A stretch of 64,000 nt of DNA from Dillenia suffruticosa (taxonomy: Eukaryota > Streptophyta > Magnoliopsida > Dilleniales > Dilleniaceae): positions 8,695,001-8,759,000 of the forward strand of contig JAVTVX010000027.1 in the NCBI GenBank assembly GCA_033439265.1, read 5' to 3'. The translations under genes were made by a program, and so were the position numbers. Shown one piece after another: positions 24,581-37,755 of the stretch. Each line of letters starts with the position of its first letter. Position 1 is the stretch's first letter. The notes beneath the pieces are model-generated. The model made no database searches. It was given only the letters and a program-made list of their open reading frames with translations, and was not told the origin of the DNA.

Positions 24581-26448
24581 TTAGGAAAATCAGAAAAGAT
24601 CTCAGTTTTCATAAGACTGCAAAACCAATCGACCTATTCTTTGAACACATCGACCTGACCTTTATGTCCATCAATTTTAAGATCCTTGTCGACCAATTTT
24701 AAGCTAACCCTAGATATGTTGACCAGTTGAGTGTCCCTTGTCGGCCTGAACCATAAAGATATAACGTATATGGTTAATTAGATATATGTCGACATACCTG
24801 TGAACACATCGACCTGCCTCACATAACGACCTAATTCCTAGAACACATCAACTTAAATAGTATCATGTTGGCAAATTTCAACTACCATGTTGACTAATTT
24901 TAAAAGCATAACAACCCAACTTTAGAACACATTGATGTGCACTAGGCAAAAAATCTAATGAGGCCAACATGTCCGATAACTTGTCGACCTGTTTCACTTG
25001 TTTATTCAAAGACACACAATGACTTGTGCTTTTGGGATTGTCGACATGAAACATACAATGACCTATTTTATAAGCCATGTCCAGCAATTTTATACGAGCA
25101 CAGAAACATATCAATGTAAGACTAAGACATGTCGATCTGATATAAAGTTGTTTACGTATCACACGTCGAGCTGATGTCTAACCTTATTGACATACCCTAA
25201 CACATCAACCAATTTTAGAATATAGGTCTACTAATTTTTATCTGCATAATAACATATTGATGTATGCAGTAAACTCGTTGACCTGATATTTATTAACTCC
25301 TTAAGATCACATATCGACCTGCCCTAAATCTTGTCGACACACATACACACGTCAATCAATTTATTTGAATAGGTACATCAATTTCACAGATACACAGGAC
25401 TGTATCGATGTATAGTTAAAGTTTGTCGACCTAGCGTATTGATTTCCAAAGAATAACATGTTGATATCTACTAAAAATATGTCGACATATCAGAACACAT
25501 CGATCAATTTAACTTTATATGTCCACCTATTTAATTTGGTACATATCCATGTCAACTTGAACACTCCTTTGTCGATGTGAATAGTTAAAAATATAACTCT
25601 AAATTTTTGAATTCAAGTCGATGTGTCATTTAAACATGTCGACCCAAAATTGTTAAAAACCAACTTTTCGAAACAGATTTGAACTCGATGGTTACTTTTT
25701 TTTTTCTAAATCTCTGAATATTTCTATTTCAATCAAAACTAACATTCAAATGCAGTATAAACGAACTTTAATTGGTTGATATAGAAGTGGTGCTAGTAAA
25801 AGAATGGAGATTCAACGCAAAAATTGGCACTGTTGCACAGAACATTAATGTCGAACATTAAATGTGAAACATTCGAATGCAACAACTTTTCAACGGATCT
25901 CTTCAATATTACAATAAACACTAGAGAAGAAAAATAAAGAAAAGTGTGTGAGAAGTGAATGCTCGATTATGTTTTCTGAATAACCTCATTACTTGTATTG
26001 ATTACCTTTCATACTCTATTTTTATTTCTCCATTCCTTTTCAGGTGATCTAAAGCAAAATTTGGTTTTGTCAAATCTAAGAATTATAGTCTCTTATCTTT
26101 GACACTACATATTTATATATTCTAAGTATTCGAAAGATCAAAGAGTGTGTGGCACTGCTTGGGTTTATTGTGAGAAAAATCAATCTGTGTAAAATTGAAG
26201 AGTGGTATTGCGTAAACACACTTTAAGGTCTAATTTGAACTTACAATCAAATTTGTATTATCGAATTAATTGTAAAAAATTCAAAGAGAGTTTGAGAGTG
26301 AACGTACCCCAAGTTTGGTGAAACCACTATAAAAAATTTTGTTGTTCTTTATTCTTCTGTCAAGTGTCCAAACAATTTTTTGTACATTCAATTTTAATTT
26401 TTAAAATTATCTATATTCAACTATTTACCCCTCTCTAATTGAATAACA
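24533..26448 (+). repeat. 5' LTR of element B
   Basis: It starts TGTTGAGATGAATGAG, the counterpart of TGTTAAGAGAAATGAG at 34207, and ends near AATTGAATAACA at 26448, just before the primer site. The first 1.1 kb is filled with degenerate GTCGACCTG and TCCACCAATTTT motifs. A promoter-like region and the GTGTGTGGCACTGCTTGG block near 26145-26165 lie in the last third. Confidence 0.8.
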
Positions 26449-26450
26449 AT

Positions 26451-26462
26451 TAGTGTCAGAGT
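26451..26462 (+). other. Primer-binding site of element B (tRNA-Met type, decayed)
   Basis: TAGTGTCAGAGT lies three bases after the 5' LTR. It differs from the plant initiator tRNA-Met complement TGGTATCAGAGC at three positions, all transitions. Confidence 0.65.
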
Positions 26463-26517
26463 GGGTTTGCTGATAGGAAGGCTAACAGTTTAACACTAAA
26501 GATCCAAAAGGCTATCA

Positions 26518-28210
26518 ATGGAGTCAATGTACCAATAGAAGATTGCACAACAAATCATGCACCCTTCTTCAACGGAAGCAACTTCAGGTATTCGAATCAA
26601 AGAATGTGAAATTTCATAATTGCACAGGAATCTTAATGCATGGAAAATAATTGAAGAAAGAATTGAATTTTTCACAGAAGAAATTGATGGTATGTGTGTA
26701 CTAGTTAAGTTGAAAAATATGACAATGGAATAGAAAAAGGCTTATCAAGCTAACTACGAAGCCATAAATCTCCTTAACCTTGCCCTTAGTATTAACGAAT
26801 ACAATTGAGTCTTATCATATATCACAGTAAAAGAAATTTGGGAAAGATTCAAAACTACTTATGAAAACACTGATCAAGTTCGTAAGAGCAAAATCAGACT
26901 GCTGAAATAGCAGTACGAAGTCTTCAAAATGAAGAAATGAGAAACAATCAGTAAAATGATAACAAGATTCAATAAGGTAACAAGTGAGTTAAGGTTACTT
27001 GGAAATGGAATACCTCAGGAAGATATGGTGGACAAAATTCTGAGAAGTCTGCCAAAGTTATAGAAGTCCAAGGTTACAGCAATAGAAGAATCCAAAAATC
27101 TTAAAATCTTAACCATAGAAGAACTCATGAGGTCTCTAATAACTCATGAGATGAAGCTGAATGTGACGAAGCGAGCAAAAGATAAAAGAGACAAAGAAGT
27201 GGCTCTAAAAGTTGACAGTGATAAAAGTACCTCAAATTCAAAAGAAGAAGAAAATGATGAGGAAGATGAAACATTGCTGGCCAGAAGGTTCAAGAAATTC
27301 ATGAGAGAAGAAAAAACAAAAACAAATCATTTTTCAAAAGGCTAGAAAAGAATGAGAAAATCAGCTACTTTGAATGCAAGAAGTTAGGGCATATAAAAGC
27401 TAATTGCCCCTAACTAAAAAGGGAAGAAAAGAAGAATAAGAAAGATAGAAAGAAGAAGAAAAAGAAGAATGCATTTACAGCTTGGCGTGATGAAAATTCT
27501 AACTCAAGTGAAGAAGAATAGGCAGAGGAATAAGCTAACGTATGTTTTATGGCCAATGGAGAGCTTTTAGACATTGAGATAAATTCTATTTCTTATTCCT
27601 TTTGTTCTGATTCTGATGAAAACAACTTCACCATCACTAAACTGCATGAGTTATTATTAGAGTCACTCACAGAATTAAAAAGATTAAAAATGAAGAATAA
27701 TTTATTAAAAAAAGACTTGACTGAAACTGTTAAGATATTAGAAGACTAAAAAACTGAAGCAAATGAATTAAGAGAGAAAAATTTTAAATTAGAATTGAAA
27801 GCTACTCAATTTGAAAAGGAATTGAATGATAAACAACTAGAAAAGGATCGTGTAAAACAGTCAAGTAAGAACATCGCTTTAAGAAATGAACTAACAAAAT
27901 AAAAGGAGAAGAATCTTAAACAAAATAATATATTGATGAAATTTTCTAAAAACACAAAGAGCGGCATTTGATAAACTTGGGTTAGGTTATAATTCCAGTC
28001 AAACTCAGAAAATGCTATATAATTTTTTTTATACCTAGTTTAGAGATTGTAAAATCACAAAGATGTCATACTTGTATGAAAATATGACATAAAATAAACA
28101 ATTGCAAATTGAAATATAAATCTTCCTTCACAACAAAGAAAACAACAGTAACTAATCTCAAATGCAACTTCTGTAAAAAATTTGGACACTCAGTTTACTC
28201 TTACTAGTTT
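26518..28210 (+). pseudogene. Element B gag relic with two zinc knuckles and coiled coil
   Basis: A start at 26518 is followed by a broken copia gag. The first zinc knuckle near 27365-27410 reads YFECKKLGHIKANCP, with the first cysteine changed to tyrosine. A charged, lysine- and glutamate-rich stretch follows. A leucine-rich coiled-coil region comes next (27640-27960; LHELLLESLTELKRLKMK near 27640). A second knuckle near 28160-28205 reads CNFCKKFGHSVYSY, with the last cysteine lost. A long gag with a second knuckle is usual in SIRE elements. Stops occur throughout. Confidence 0.7.
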
Positions 28211-28369
28211 AAGAACTCCTCTACAGTAACTTTAAAATGGATTCCTAAAGATCAAATCAAAGTTAAGTCAGCCAGATCCAAGACGATATGGTACTAAGGG
28301 CAAAAATGTGATTAAATTTTGTTGCTGGTCTGTTTGAAATCAAGAGAATCTCCTAAAAAATCAGTCTAG

Positions 28370-31300
28370 TGTATAAACAATGGATATTCAAGACACATGA
28401 CTGGGGATATCTCAAAATTTTTATCTCTCGAGAAGAAAAAAGGAGAAAATATGGCTTTTGACGACAATTCAAAAGGAAAAGTTATCGGAATAGATAATAT
28501 TAGAGGTAAGTCCACTAAATCCAAAATGTTCTTCTCATATCTAGTCTTAAGTTTAGTTTATTGTGTGTCAGTCAATTGTGTGACAAAGGCTATACAGTCA
28601 TGTTTTAATCTAATGTATGCTCTATTATTGACAAAATATCTGGTAATGTTAAATTCATTAGTTATAGAAGAGGAAACATTTATGTGATAGATTTATAATA
28701 TTTAGAAATTTTAAATGAATCCTGTTTAGTTGTAGTAAGTAAGAACTCATCATAACTATAGTGCCGAAGATTAGGATACGCAAATATGAACACGATCTCA
28801 AAACTTGTTAGGAAAGAAGTTGTGAAAGGTCTGCTTATGTTGAAATTCGAGAAGAATAGGTTGTGTGATACTTGTATGAAAGGGAAACAAACTAAAACCT
28901 TCTTCAAATCCAAAAATTATGTATCAACCAATAATCCTTTGGAATTTCTTCACATTTATCTATTTGGACCAACCAGAATTCAAAATTTAGGAGAAAAATA
29001 TTATGAATTTGTAATCATTGATAATTACTCTAGATACATATGGATTCTATTTTATGCTAAGGAGGAAACCAGTAAGCCTTTTATCGAATTATGCAAGAAA
29101 ATTCAAAATAAAAAAGAATGTCAGTTAAAAATATTAGAAATAATCACGACAAAAAATTTGAAAATAGAATCATGAAAGAATTTTGTAGGAATCATGGTAT
29201 TGACCATAACTTTTTAGCACCTAGGATACCTCAACGGAATGGAGTGGTAGAGAGAAAGAACAAAACTCTATAAGAAATGACTAGAACCATACTCTATGAC
29301 ATAATCTACCAAAATTCTTTTGAGTAGAGGCAATAAATACTGTTTGCTTCGTTCTAAAAAGAGTATTAATCAGACCAATACAGAAAAAAACGTTTTATAA
29401 ACTTTACAAAGAAAGAAAACTAAATATAACATATTTTAAAATTTTCATATGCAAATGTTTTATACTGAACAATGGAAAAGAACTTTAAAAAAATTTGATA
29501 CCAAAAGTGATGAACTATCTTCTTAGGGTTTTCCACGGCAAGTAAAACATATAGAATTTATAACAAGAGAATCAAGACAATAGAAAAATCAATACATATA
29601 GAGTTTGATAAAAAAAATGATACTAATCAAAGAAAATTAGATGATGAAGATGTAACTAAATCTTACTGAAGAAATGGATTCTCAAAAGGAAGAAGTCAAT
29701 GAAGTTATCGAACTAGAAGAAAAATGTAAAATTTAATTATAGCATGAAATCAAATACCACCAAAATCAGAAAAGATGTGAATCTAAAAAATATAATAGGA
29801 GATGTTAGCTCAGACATTAGAACTATATCTGCTCCACAAAACCAATATAATACGTAGCCTTTATTTCTCATGATGAATCTAAAAATGTGGACGAAATATT
29901 AGAAGATGAAAATTGAATAATGACTATGCAGGACGAATTAAATCAATTTGAAATAAACAAAGTATGGAATCTTATCCTTAAACCATTATATCAATCTGTG
30001 ATTAAAACTAAATGAGTATTCAAAAACAAACTTGATAAGTATGGAACTATCACAAAAAATAAGACAAGATTAGTAACCAAATGATATAAGCCAAATTAGG
30101 AAATTAATTATGATGAAATATATGCACCAGTGGCTAAATTAGAAACAATTAGAATATTTCTAACATTCTCCTGTTATTTGAACTTTAAAGTATATCAAAT
30201 GGATGTTAAGAGTAACTTCCCGAATGGATATTTGAATGAAATTGTATATGTAGAACACTCTCCTAGTTTTGAAATTTTGAAATTTTCTGAATATGTTTAC
30301 AAATTGACCAAAATTTTGTATGGTTTGAAACAAACTCTTAGAGTTTGGTATGAAAAACTCAAAAACTTTCTGATTGAAAATAATTTTGAAAAAGAAAAAA
30401 TAGACACTACTCTCTTTATTAAAAGAAAAGAAAAGAACTTATTGATAATCCAAATATATGTAGATGACATAATTTTCAGAGAAAATGGTATAAAAATGTG
30501 TGAAAATTTTGTAAATAAAATGTAGGAAAAATTTAAAATAAGTATGATCGAAGAACTAAATTACTTTCTTAGACTTCAGATCAAACAATATGAAAATAGA
30601 ATTTTCATTAATTAATCAAAATACATAGATGATCTAATTAAGAGATTTGAATTTAGTGAATGCAAAGGAAATGCTACATCCATAAGTATAGGTACAAAAT
30701 TATATAAAGATGAAAATGACAAATTAGTCTGCAAAAAATTATACAAAACTATAATTGAATTACTTTTGTATCTCATTGTTTCGAAACCAGACATACAATT
30801 CAGCGTATGTTTTTGTGCAAAATTCCAATTAGATCCAAAAGAGTCTCATTTAATAACAGTTAAAAGAATTTTTAGATATCTAAAAGAAACCGCACGATTA
30901 AGTTTTTTGGTATAACATAAATTCAAGTTTTCAGTTATATGGATTTTTTTATACTAATTTTGCTAGATGCAAAATAAATAGAAAAAATACCAACGGTACT
31001 TGTCAATTTTTTAGAAATATGTTGGTATCATGGTCTTTCAAGAAGCAAAGCAGTATGATATTGTCAACAACCGAAACAAAATATGCTTTTGTCGGACAAT
31101 GTATTGCACAAATACTCTAGATTAAGTATCGGATGAAGGATTATGGTATAGATTTTGACTGTGTTCCAATTAAATATGATAATATAAGTGTCATAAATCT
31201 AATAAAAAATCTAGTTTATCACTCATGAACCAAACACATTAAATTAAGATATCATTTCATCAGAGATCGTGTTCTTAAAAATGAAATTATTTTTGAGTAT

Positions 31301-31400
31301 ATTGAGATTCAAAAACAAATTGTCGACATCATTTCCAAACCTTTAGATAAAAATAGATTTTGTGAATTCAAAAGTGAATTAGAAATGACCAAAATAGAGA
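28370..31400 (+). pseudogene. Element B protease, integrase, RT and RNase H relic
   Basis: The protease start near 28375-28410 reads NNGYSRHMTGD, so the catalytic DSG is damaged. The pre-integrase block CDTCMKGKQTKTFFKSK is at 28860-28915. The integrase core follows (FVIIDNYSRYIWILF near 29010-29055, GVVERKNKT near 29241-29268). RT runs from about 29940. It has an open stretch at 30130-30525 that includes YQMDVKSNFPNGYLNE, ILYGLKQTLRVWYEKL and an intact catalytic box YVDDIIF near 30457. RNase H ends near 31390 after a HIKLRYHFIRDRVLKNE block. Many stops and frame changes show it cannot be expressed. Confidence 0.8.
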
Positions 31401-31439
31401 AGTAGAAAAGAAAACATAAAAAATAGAGGGCATTTTACA

Positions 31440-31750
31440 ATTCTAAAAACAAACTCTAACTTGACCAATTTCTTAAAGGTGTCGACAAATTAAAAGATTA
31501 TAAAGTCTTGTCGACCTACTAGTCGTTGGATTAAAAATCTTGTTAACTTGGCACTTAAAATAAACAACAGATGATGACACGTTAACTTGCGCAGCAATAA
31601 AAAATCATGTTGATGTCTTTAATAATGTGTCGACCCGTTGACTCCTAAAAACTATTAAAAACTATTAAACAGGTCGATATATATGAAAAGATGTCGACCT
31701 GTGACATGTAAAATGGAATATAAATGGTTAATATATCGACTTATCTAACT
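31440..31750 (+). repeat. GTCGAC-motif stretch between pol and the third coding region of element B
   Basis: Copies of TGTCGACC, TGTCGACAAA and related words with C-to-T or G-to-A changes recur every 20 to 40 bp. The same words occur in the LTRs, but this stretch lies inside the element, after RNase H and before the third coding region. Confidence 0.6.
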
Positions 31751-31848
31751 ATTCAACCCTAATTTCAAAATTTCCCTCTTCTCCCAAAGCCCTAATTTGT
31801 CAAATAAAAACCCTAAATCACTCTATATCTGCAAAATTCGAACTTACG

Positions 31849-33086
31849 ATGGCTCCTAAAATGAAATTGTCTGTCACGAAGCAACAAACTTCCATCAAAA
31901 CCTGCGACCAAAGCACCCTTTTGCAAACCCTTTTCTGCAAAGGTACAAGCGGCAAAATCTCCTACATCTCGTCCACAACCAGAACCAATCCCTCAATTCA
32001 ACAATCACAAATTCAAGTCGATTGAACAAAGCAAACTGTATGAGAAAGTGTTTTCAAAAAGGAAGGTGAATCACTGGAGTTTGAACAATTGGTTATTTTT
32101 GAAAAGGCGAATTTCAAGTTTGAAGAGCATTTGATGGAGGTATGCCCAAATTGGCTTTTGAATCCCAATAAGTATATTCATGAGAAAGCAATAAAGTTGT
32201 TTTACAACAACATTGAATTAATTTCTAATGAAATTGAGAAAGAGACGTGAATAATTTTGGATGATCACTTTGTCTCATATTTTTAGGACATTTGTGAATC
32301 GAAAGGAAATTGAAGTTACACTTAAAAATATATATCGAGAAAGTGGTATTGCTTAGATATCGTATGATAAATGCGAACCATATATGAAATCTAGCAATTT
32401 GGAGAATGCTAGAATTGTTTTTTGTGATAAAAATTTGACTGTAGTAAATACTAGCGCCACAGAACTTGGTTTCTACAAATGTATTTTCCGTTTGATTGTG
32501 GCATATGTGTTAAGACCAATGGAAGGAAACTATACAACCATTTCTAGAAAGGACTTTTGGTTGATAGCCTAATGAGTAGGAAGAATCCCGGACTACATTT
32601 TATACTTCCTCACTTGATGAGTGTTACACATAGGTCTAAGAGCTCTCTTCTACCATATGCCAGCATAATTATTGATAATCTATCAAAAAATCTTGCGGAA
32701 TTAGATAAGAATATAGTGATTGAGTTGAATGATAAAAATGCAATCAATACCTCCTTTATGCTCCGAGCAAGATGGATGTGTTATAGTAAAAGAGAATGGG
32801 TGAGAAAAGAATGAGGAGCATGCAAAAGGCAAATAGAAGAAATAGGAGATGACACTGAAAAACCTACAGAAAATGAGCCGAAGAAAAGAAGGAGAGAAGA
32901 AGAAGGACAGTCTTCAAGTTCTCAACCTATAACTCTTGATATGATTTGGGAGAAGTTAGAGAGATTTGAGAAAAGATAGGTTCTTCAAGGTCAAATGGGA
33001 TGTGTGTTGATGATGGAACTTCAATAAATCAAAAAAAGATTAGAAACCCTTGAAAAGGATAAGAGAAATATACTTTATCCCCCCTA
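31849..33086 (+). pseudogene. Element B third coding region (plant transposon-type domain), broken
   Basis: A start at 31849 (MAPKMKLSVTKQQTS) is followed by a broken frame. It has KAIKLFYNNIELIS near 32185-32230, SRKNPGLHFILPHLMS at 32570-32620, LLPYASIIIDNL near 32650-32685, an acidic-to-basic tail (KKRRREEEGQSSSS near 32880-32920) and a closing coiled coil. The block order parallels 42771-44023 in element C and the domain that plant annotations call putative plant transposon protein. It sits where SIRE elements carry an env-like reading frame. Its role is not known, and I see no signal peptide or membrane segment. Confidence 0.5.
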
Positions 33087-34191
33087 GACCTTCTCATTCT
33101 TGTTGATATATTTCTCTGATAGTTATGTACTTTTCTGATGATTACTTGAATTTTTAGCTAACTTTGTAGTTATCTCCTTTTTACATGACTTGGTATACTT
33201 ACAAATGCTTGCCCATCGGATATGTGCTTCAGAATGTATCTCTTTGCATCTCTCTTGTTTACAATTAGTTTCTATCTTGGAAATTGAGATGAAATTTTGA
33301 ATATATGTGCTTGTAAATATGTGCAATAATGAAATTGGATGATAAATAGAAAATGCTTGCTATTTGACCTGTGAATGTATGGTTACTGGTGTATCTAATT
33401 AAGGGGGAGCTCTCAAAGAAGTATGCTTGGTTACTGAACTTACTTGGAGTTGCTGAATTAACATGAAGTATGTTGAATGGAGAAAGATGTAGGAAATGGT
33501 AAATGCATGGAGTATGTTGAGTGAAAGTATAACCCTTTTTATTGATGACAAAAAGGGAGAGAAAAAAAAATCTGAATTGGAGTATACAGGATTCAGAATA
33601 TGAAGTTAGTATAGTCCATGATCTGATATGTTGAATATGCGGGTCTATTAGTCTAGTTTATTAGTCTGTTAGTGATGATCTAATATGTTGGATATGTTGA
33701 TCTATTAGTTTGCTAGTGATGGTCTATTGAAGAATGAAGTATGGATGAAATGAAGGTTGTGTAATCTGCAATTGATGAAATTTGTAGAATAGATATGCTG
33801 CAGGTGGCTAAGTGTACATTGAATTGTTTTGTTGGTGAAGTGTTGGTCTATTAGTGATATGCTAGAGTGCTGTAATTGGCATGTAGGTATAATGATACTT
33901 AGAATAGGAAAACAACTAAGTGACAGTGAAAGCTTATGCTTAAAATTGTGATGTATTGAAGGCAATGAGAATGAACCTTAGCTAACAATGGTTAAGCAAG
34001 TGTAATGTTAAATGCAAAGGTGTAGTACTAGCCATGAGAGAAGCGCAGAATGCAAAGGTGTAGTACAGTAAGAATGAATAGTAGTTTAGGTGAAGGATAG
34101 GCCGAAATGTGGTGATAGCTTTAGGAATGGATTGAACTATGAAAATGTGAACAGAGACTTTAAGATAAGGTATCAGAAGTTTTGTCATCAT
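33087..34191 (+). other. 3' non-coding part of element B
   Basis: No protein is visible. The sequence is AT-rich and holds several repeated words, for example TGTTGAATATG and CTATTAGTCT or CTATTAGTTTGCTAGTGATG near 33630-33730. Another is GCAAAGGTGTAGTACTAG at 34015-34035, which recurs about 40 bp later. A copy of TTGATGACAAAAAGGGAGAGAAAA at 33541-33563 looks like a second, internal purine tract. Confidence 0.45.
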
Positions 34192-34205
34192 AAAAAATGG
34201 GGAGA
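34192..34205 (+). other. Polypurine tract of element B
   Basis: AAAAAATGGGGAGA lies immediately before the TG that starts the 3' LTR, the expected site for plus-strand priming. Confidence 0.75.
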
Positions 34206-34206
34206 T

Positions 34207-36128
34207 TGTTAAGAGAAATGAGTTTTGATGATAATAAATTTGGAAGAAAATGGTTTAGAAAAATCAGAAAAAATCTCCGTTTTTAGAAGATGGCAAAACC
34301 TATCGACCTGTTCTTTGAACTCATTGACTTGACCTCTATGTCCACCAATTTTAAGATCCTTATTTACCAATTTTAAGCTAACCTTAGACTCGTCGACCTG
34401 TTGAGTGTCCCTTGTCGACCTGGACCATAGAGATATAACGTATATGGAAGTAGATATACGTCGACATACCCATGAACATATCGACCTGTCTTACACAATG
34501 ACTTGATTCCTAAACCACATCGACCTAAACAGTGCCATATAGACAAATTTCAACTATCACATCGACCAATTTTAAAAGCATAATGGCCCAACTTCAAAAC
34601 ACATCTACGTGCACTAGGCAAAAAATCTAAGGAGGTCGACATGTCTAATAATTTGTCGACATGTTTCACTTGTTTGTTCAGAGACACACAACGACCTGTG
34701 CCATTGGGATTGTCGACATGAAACATACAATGACCTATTTTTTAAGCCATCTCCACCAATTTTATATGAGTACAGAAGCATGTCGATGTGAGATTATGAC
34801 ATGTCAACCTGATATAAAGTAGTTTAAGTATTACACATTGACTTGATGTCTAACCTTGTCGATATACCCTAACTCATCGACTAATTTTAGAAAACCAGTC
34901 CATCAATTTTTATCTGCATAGTAATATGTCGATGTATGCAATAAACTTGTCGAGCTGATGTTTATTGACTCCTTTAGATTACACATCAACCTGCCTTAAA
35001 TCTTGTCGACATACACACACACGTTGGCCAATTCATTTGTAAAGGTCCACCAATTTCATAAATACACAGGACTGTGTTGATATATAGTTAAAGTTTGTCG
35101 ATCTAGCATATTGATTTCCAAAGAATGGCATGTCAATATCTACTAAAAACATAACGACATATCAGAACACATCGATCAATTTAACTCTTTATGTCCACCT
35201 ATTTAATTTAGCACATGTCTATGTCCACCTAAATACACTTTTGTTGACCTGAATACACCTTTGTCGACCTGATTAGTAAAAAATAAAACACTAAATTTTT
35301 GAATTCAGATCGATATGCCATTTAAACATGTCGATCTGAAAATGTCAGAAACCAAAATTTTGAAACAACTTTAAACTCAAAGGTCTCTCTCTTTTTCTGA
35401 ATCTCTGAATATTTCTATTTCGATCAAAATTAACATTCAAATATAGCATAAATGAACTTTAATTGATTGATATGGAGGTGGCGCTAGTAAAAGATAGAGG
35501 TTCAGCGTGAAAATTGGCAATGTTGTACAGAACATTAATGGTGGACATTAAATGTGAAACGTTCGAATGCAACAACTTTTCAATAAATCTCTTCAATGTC
35601 ACAATAAATAGCAGAGAAGAAAAATGAAGAAAAGTGTGTAAGAAGTAAATACTCGATTAAGTTTTCTGAACAATCTCATTGCTTGTATTGATCACCTTTC
35701 ACACTCTATTTTTATTTCTCCATTCCTTTTTGTGTGATCTGAAGCAAAATTTTGTTTTGTCAAATCTGAGAATTATAGTCTCTTATCTTTGACGCTACAT
35801 ACTTACATATTCTGAGTATTCGAAAGAGTAAAGAGTGTATGGCATTGCTTTGGGTCTATTGTAAGAAAAATCAATCTGTATAAGATTGAAGAGTGGTATT
35901 GCATAAATATACTGTAAAACTCTAATTTGAATCTACAATCAAATTTATATTATCGAATTAATGGTGAAAGGAATTTGAGAGTGAACATACATCGAATTTG
36001 GTAGAACAACTATAAAAATCTCCATGTGTTTTTTATTTTCCTTCAAGTCTCCAAACAATTTTTTGTACATTCAATTTTAATTTTTAAAATTATTTATATT
36101 CAACTATTCACCATCTCTAATTAAATAG
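34207..36128 (+). repeat. 3' LTR of element B
   Basis: It starts TGTTAAGAGAAATGAG directly after the polypurine tract and runs parallel to 24533-26448, with the same GTCGAC-motif block at 34300-35340. It ends near TCTCTAATTAAATAGTA at 36128. Many differences from the 5' LTR are C-to-T or G-to-A changes within GTCGAC, which fits decay of methylated cytosines. Confidence 0.8.
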
Positions 36129-36455
36129 TATAAATAATAAATAAATAATAAACTAAAAAATATATATTATAAAATATATATCTATAATAATAATAAAGTA
36201 ATAGATTTTATATTAAAACTATACCGTTTTAAGTTTGAAATATTTTAAATTTTAATATCTTTAAATTCATAATAATATATGTTATATTAATAATACTAAC
36301 AACACTACTAATAATAATAATACTAATTCGAATAGTAATAGTAATAATAATAGGAATAATAGTAATGTTAGTGATAGTAATAAAATACTAATAGTAATGT
36401 AGCAATGATACAGTAGTAGTAGTAATAATTAATTATTATTATTATTATTATTATT
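36129..36455. repeat. AT-rich trinucleotide microsatellite between elements B and C
   Basis: Interrupted AAT, TAA, AGT and ATT triplets run from about 36129 to 36455, for example TAATAATAATACTAAT and a final run of ATT units. It ends exactly where the truncated 5' LTR of element C begins. Confidence 0.75.
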
Positions 36456-37696
36456 AAAATTGATTATAGAAGCAAAACTTATTTTATTATAGAAGTAAAA
36501 TTTTTTTATATCTGTTGAAGAACCAGTCAACAAGGTAAGTATAGTTTGAATACTACGCTTAACCTATTATTGATCATATATGTACATAAAAAATGCCCTA
36601 ACATGTCATATCTTCTTATGTGCTAAAATATTTCCAAAACCGAAAATTATGTTTTAAAGAAAGTGTATGAAATTTCAATTTCAAACATTTACAGTTCAAA
36701 TATTTTGTGGATATATTGGAGAAAAATCAGTTGAAAGTTGATTGGTTATTTATTTTATATAGCAGAATCACTTGTCAAAAAATGATTCTAAAGGAATATT
36801 TGGCCTTCGATAACTTCACCATTGGTTTTGGATTTTTGAATTTGATTATACTACATTATAGTAGTACAGTTGAACAACAAATATGATGATTCGTGACACA
36901 TTTACATTGAGACTTTGGTAGAGAAATAAATGGGCAAAATTGGTTAGTTGTTCTGAAAAATTCAGAATTGAAGGCTGATTTCCTAGAGCTGTTTTCGAAT
37001 TTTTTGGAGGAGCAATCTTTTGGATATAATCAAAACAACTCTTGAATATGTTAGAGGGATATTTAAACTTCAGGAGAAAAATATTTACTCTCGGTAAATA
37101 TCAAATTTCAAGAGAATTTGGAGCCTATTTTTCATGGACTATTGTTGAAACAGTTGTAGTAACTTTGGGGAATTTTTATTGTTGTTTGTTGAGCCTCTTT
37201 GTTATAAAATGCAGTAGTTATCAGCAAGTTTTTAATGGTGTGAGAATAGAGGATGTAAGAAGCTGAAAGACTATCATTTTTTAGACTTCAAAGCACCAAA
37301 AGTCAAGAAAAATTCTGCGGATGTCACATTTTCATTTTACATACTTTGTAAACTTTTGGTTGAAATTTTTGTGATTTGTCTTCCATTGTTGTACGAAATA
37401 ATCTTCATGGTATGAAAAACATAAGTCAACAAGTGGATGTACATTATTGTTATGGATCATAGTGGAAACTAGTAGGTTGCTAGAGTCCGGTTTACTTGGC
37501 TGGAAGAGTGATGTAAGCACAACGCTGAACCGCTATAAACTAGATTTGTCTCCTTACTTTCTCTTTTATTTTTGCTATATATACTATAAATTGATTATAT
37601 ATTTGCTTAGATCTAAGTGGAGTTAAATAAAATTTTAAAAAGCCAAATTTTAGACAACCAATTTAACCCCCTTCTTGGTTGTCTTTGGGACAAACA
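36456..37696 (+). repeat. 5' LTR of element C, start missing
   Basis: It can be followed in parallel with the 3' LTR from TATAGAAGCAAAACTTATTTTATTATAG (counterpart at about 44870) through ATATCTGTTGAAGAACC near 36510, and through ATTTACTCTCGGTAAATATCAAATT near 37080, to GGGACAAACA at 37696. The first 145 bp or so present at 44721 onward are replaced by the ATT microsatellite. The open frame at 37042-37266 lies inside the LTR and is not a gene. Confidence 0.8.
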
Positions 37697-37698
37697 AT

Positions 37699-37710
37699 TG
37701 GTATTAAATC
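37699..37710 (+). other. Primer-binding site of element C (tRNA-Met type, decayed)
   Basis: TGGTATTAAATC follows the 5' LTR by two bases and matches the initiator tRNA-Met complement TGGTATCAGAGC at nine of twelve positions. Confidence 0.65.
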
Positions 37711-37755
37711 TGATTCTCTACTCTATTAAAGAAACCTCTTAAGAGTGTTTAATCC

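Larger units (their letters stand above)
24533..36128 (+). mobile_element. Copia element B, SIRE-like, complete structure but dead
   Basis: Two related LTRs of about 1.9 kb flank a 7.7-kb interior. It has a tRNA-Met-like primer site, gag with coiled coil, protease, integrase, RT, RNase H, an extra third coding region, and a purine tract before the 3' LTR. This order, with the third region between RNase H and the 3' LTR, is that of the SIRE branch of Ty1/copia. The LTRs differ at roughly one base in eight to ten in the parts I compared by eye, and every reading frame is broken, so it is an old insertion. It lies directly left of element C, separated by an AT-rich microsatellite. Confidence 0.85.

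Noticed and set aside
24533-35400. Possible CRISPR-like array because of regularly spaced GTCGAC words
   Set aside because: The words are short, degenerate and irregularly spaced, lie in retrotransposon LTRs of a plant genome, and no cas gene is near.
37042-37266. 74-codon frame near 37.1 kb
   Set aside because: It lies inside the 5' LTR of element C, and the matching place in the 3' LTR is not open in the same way.
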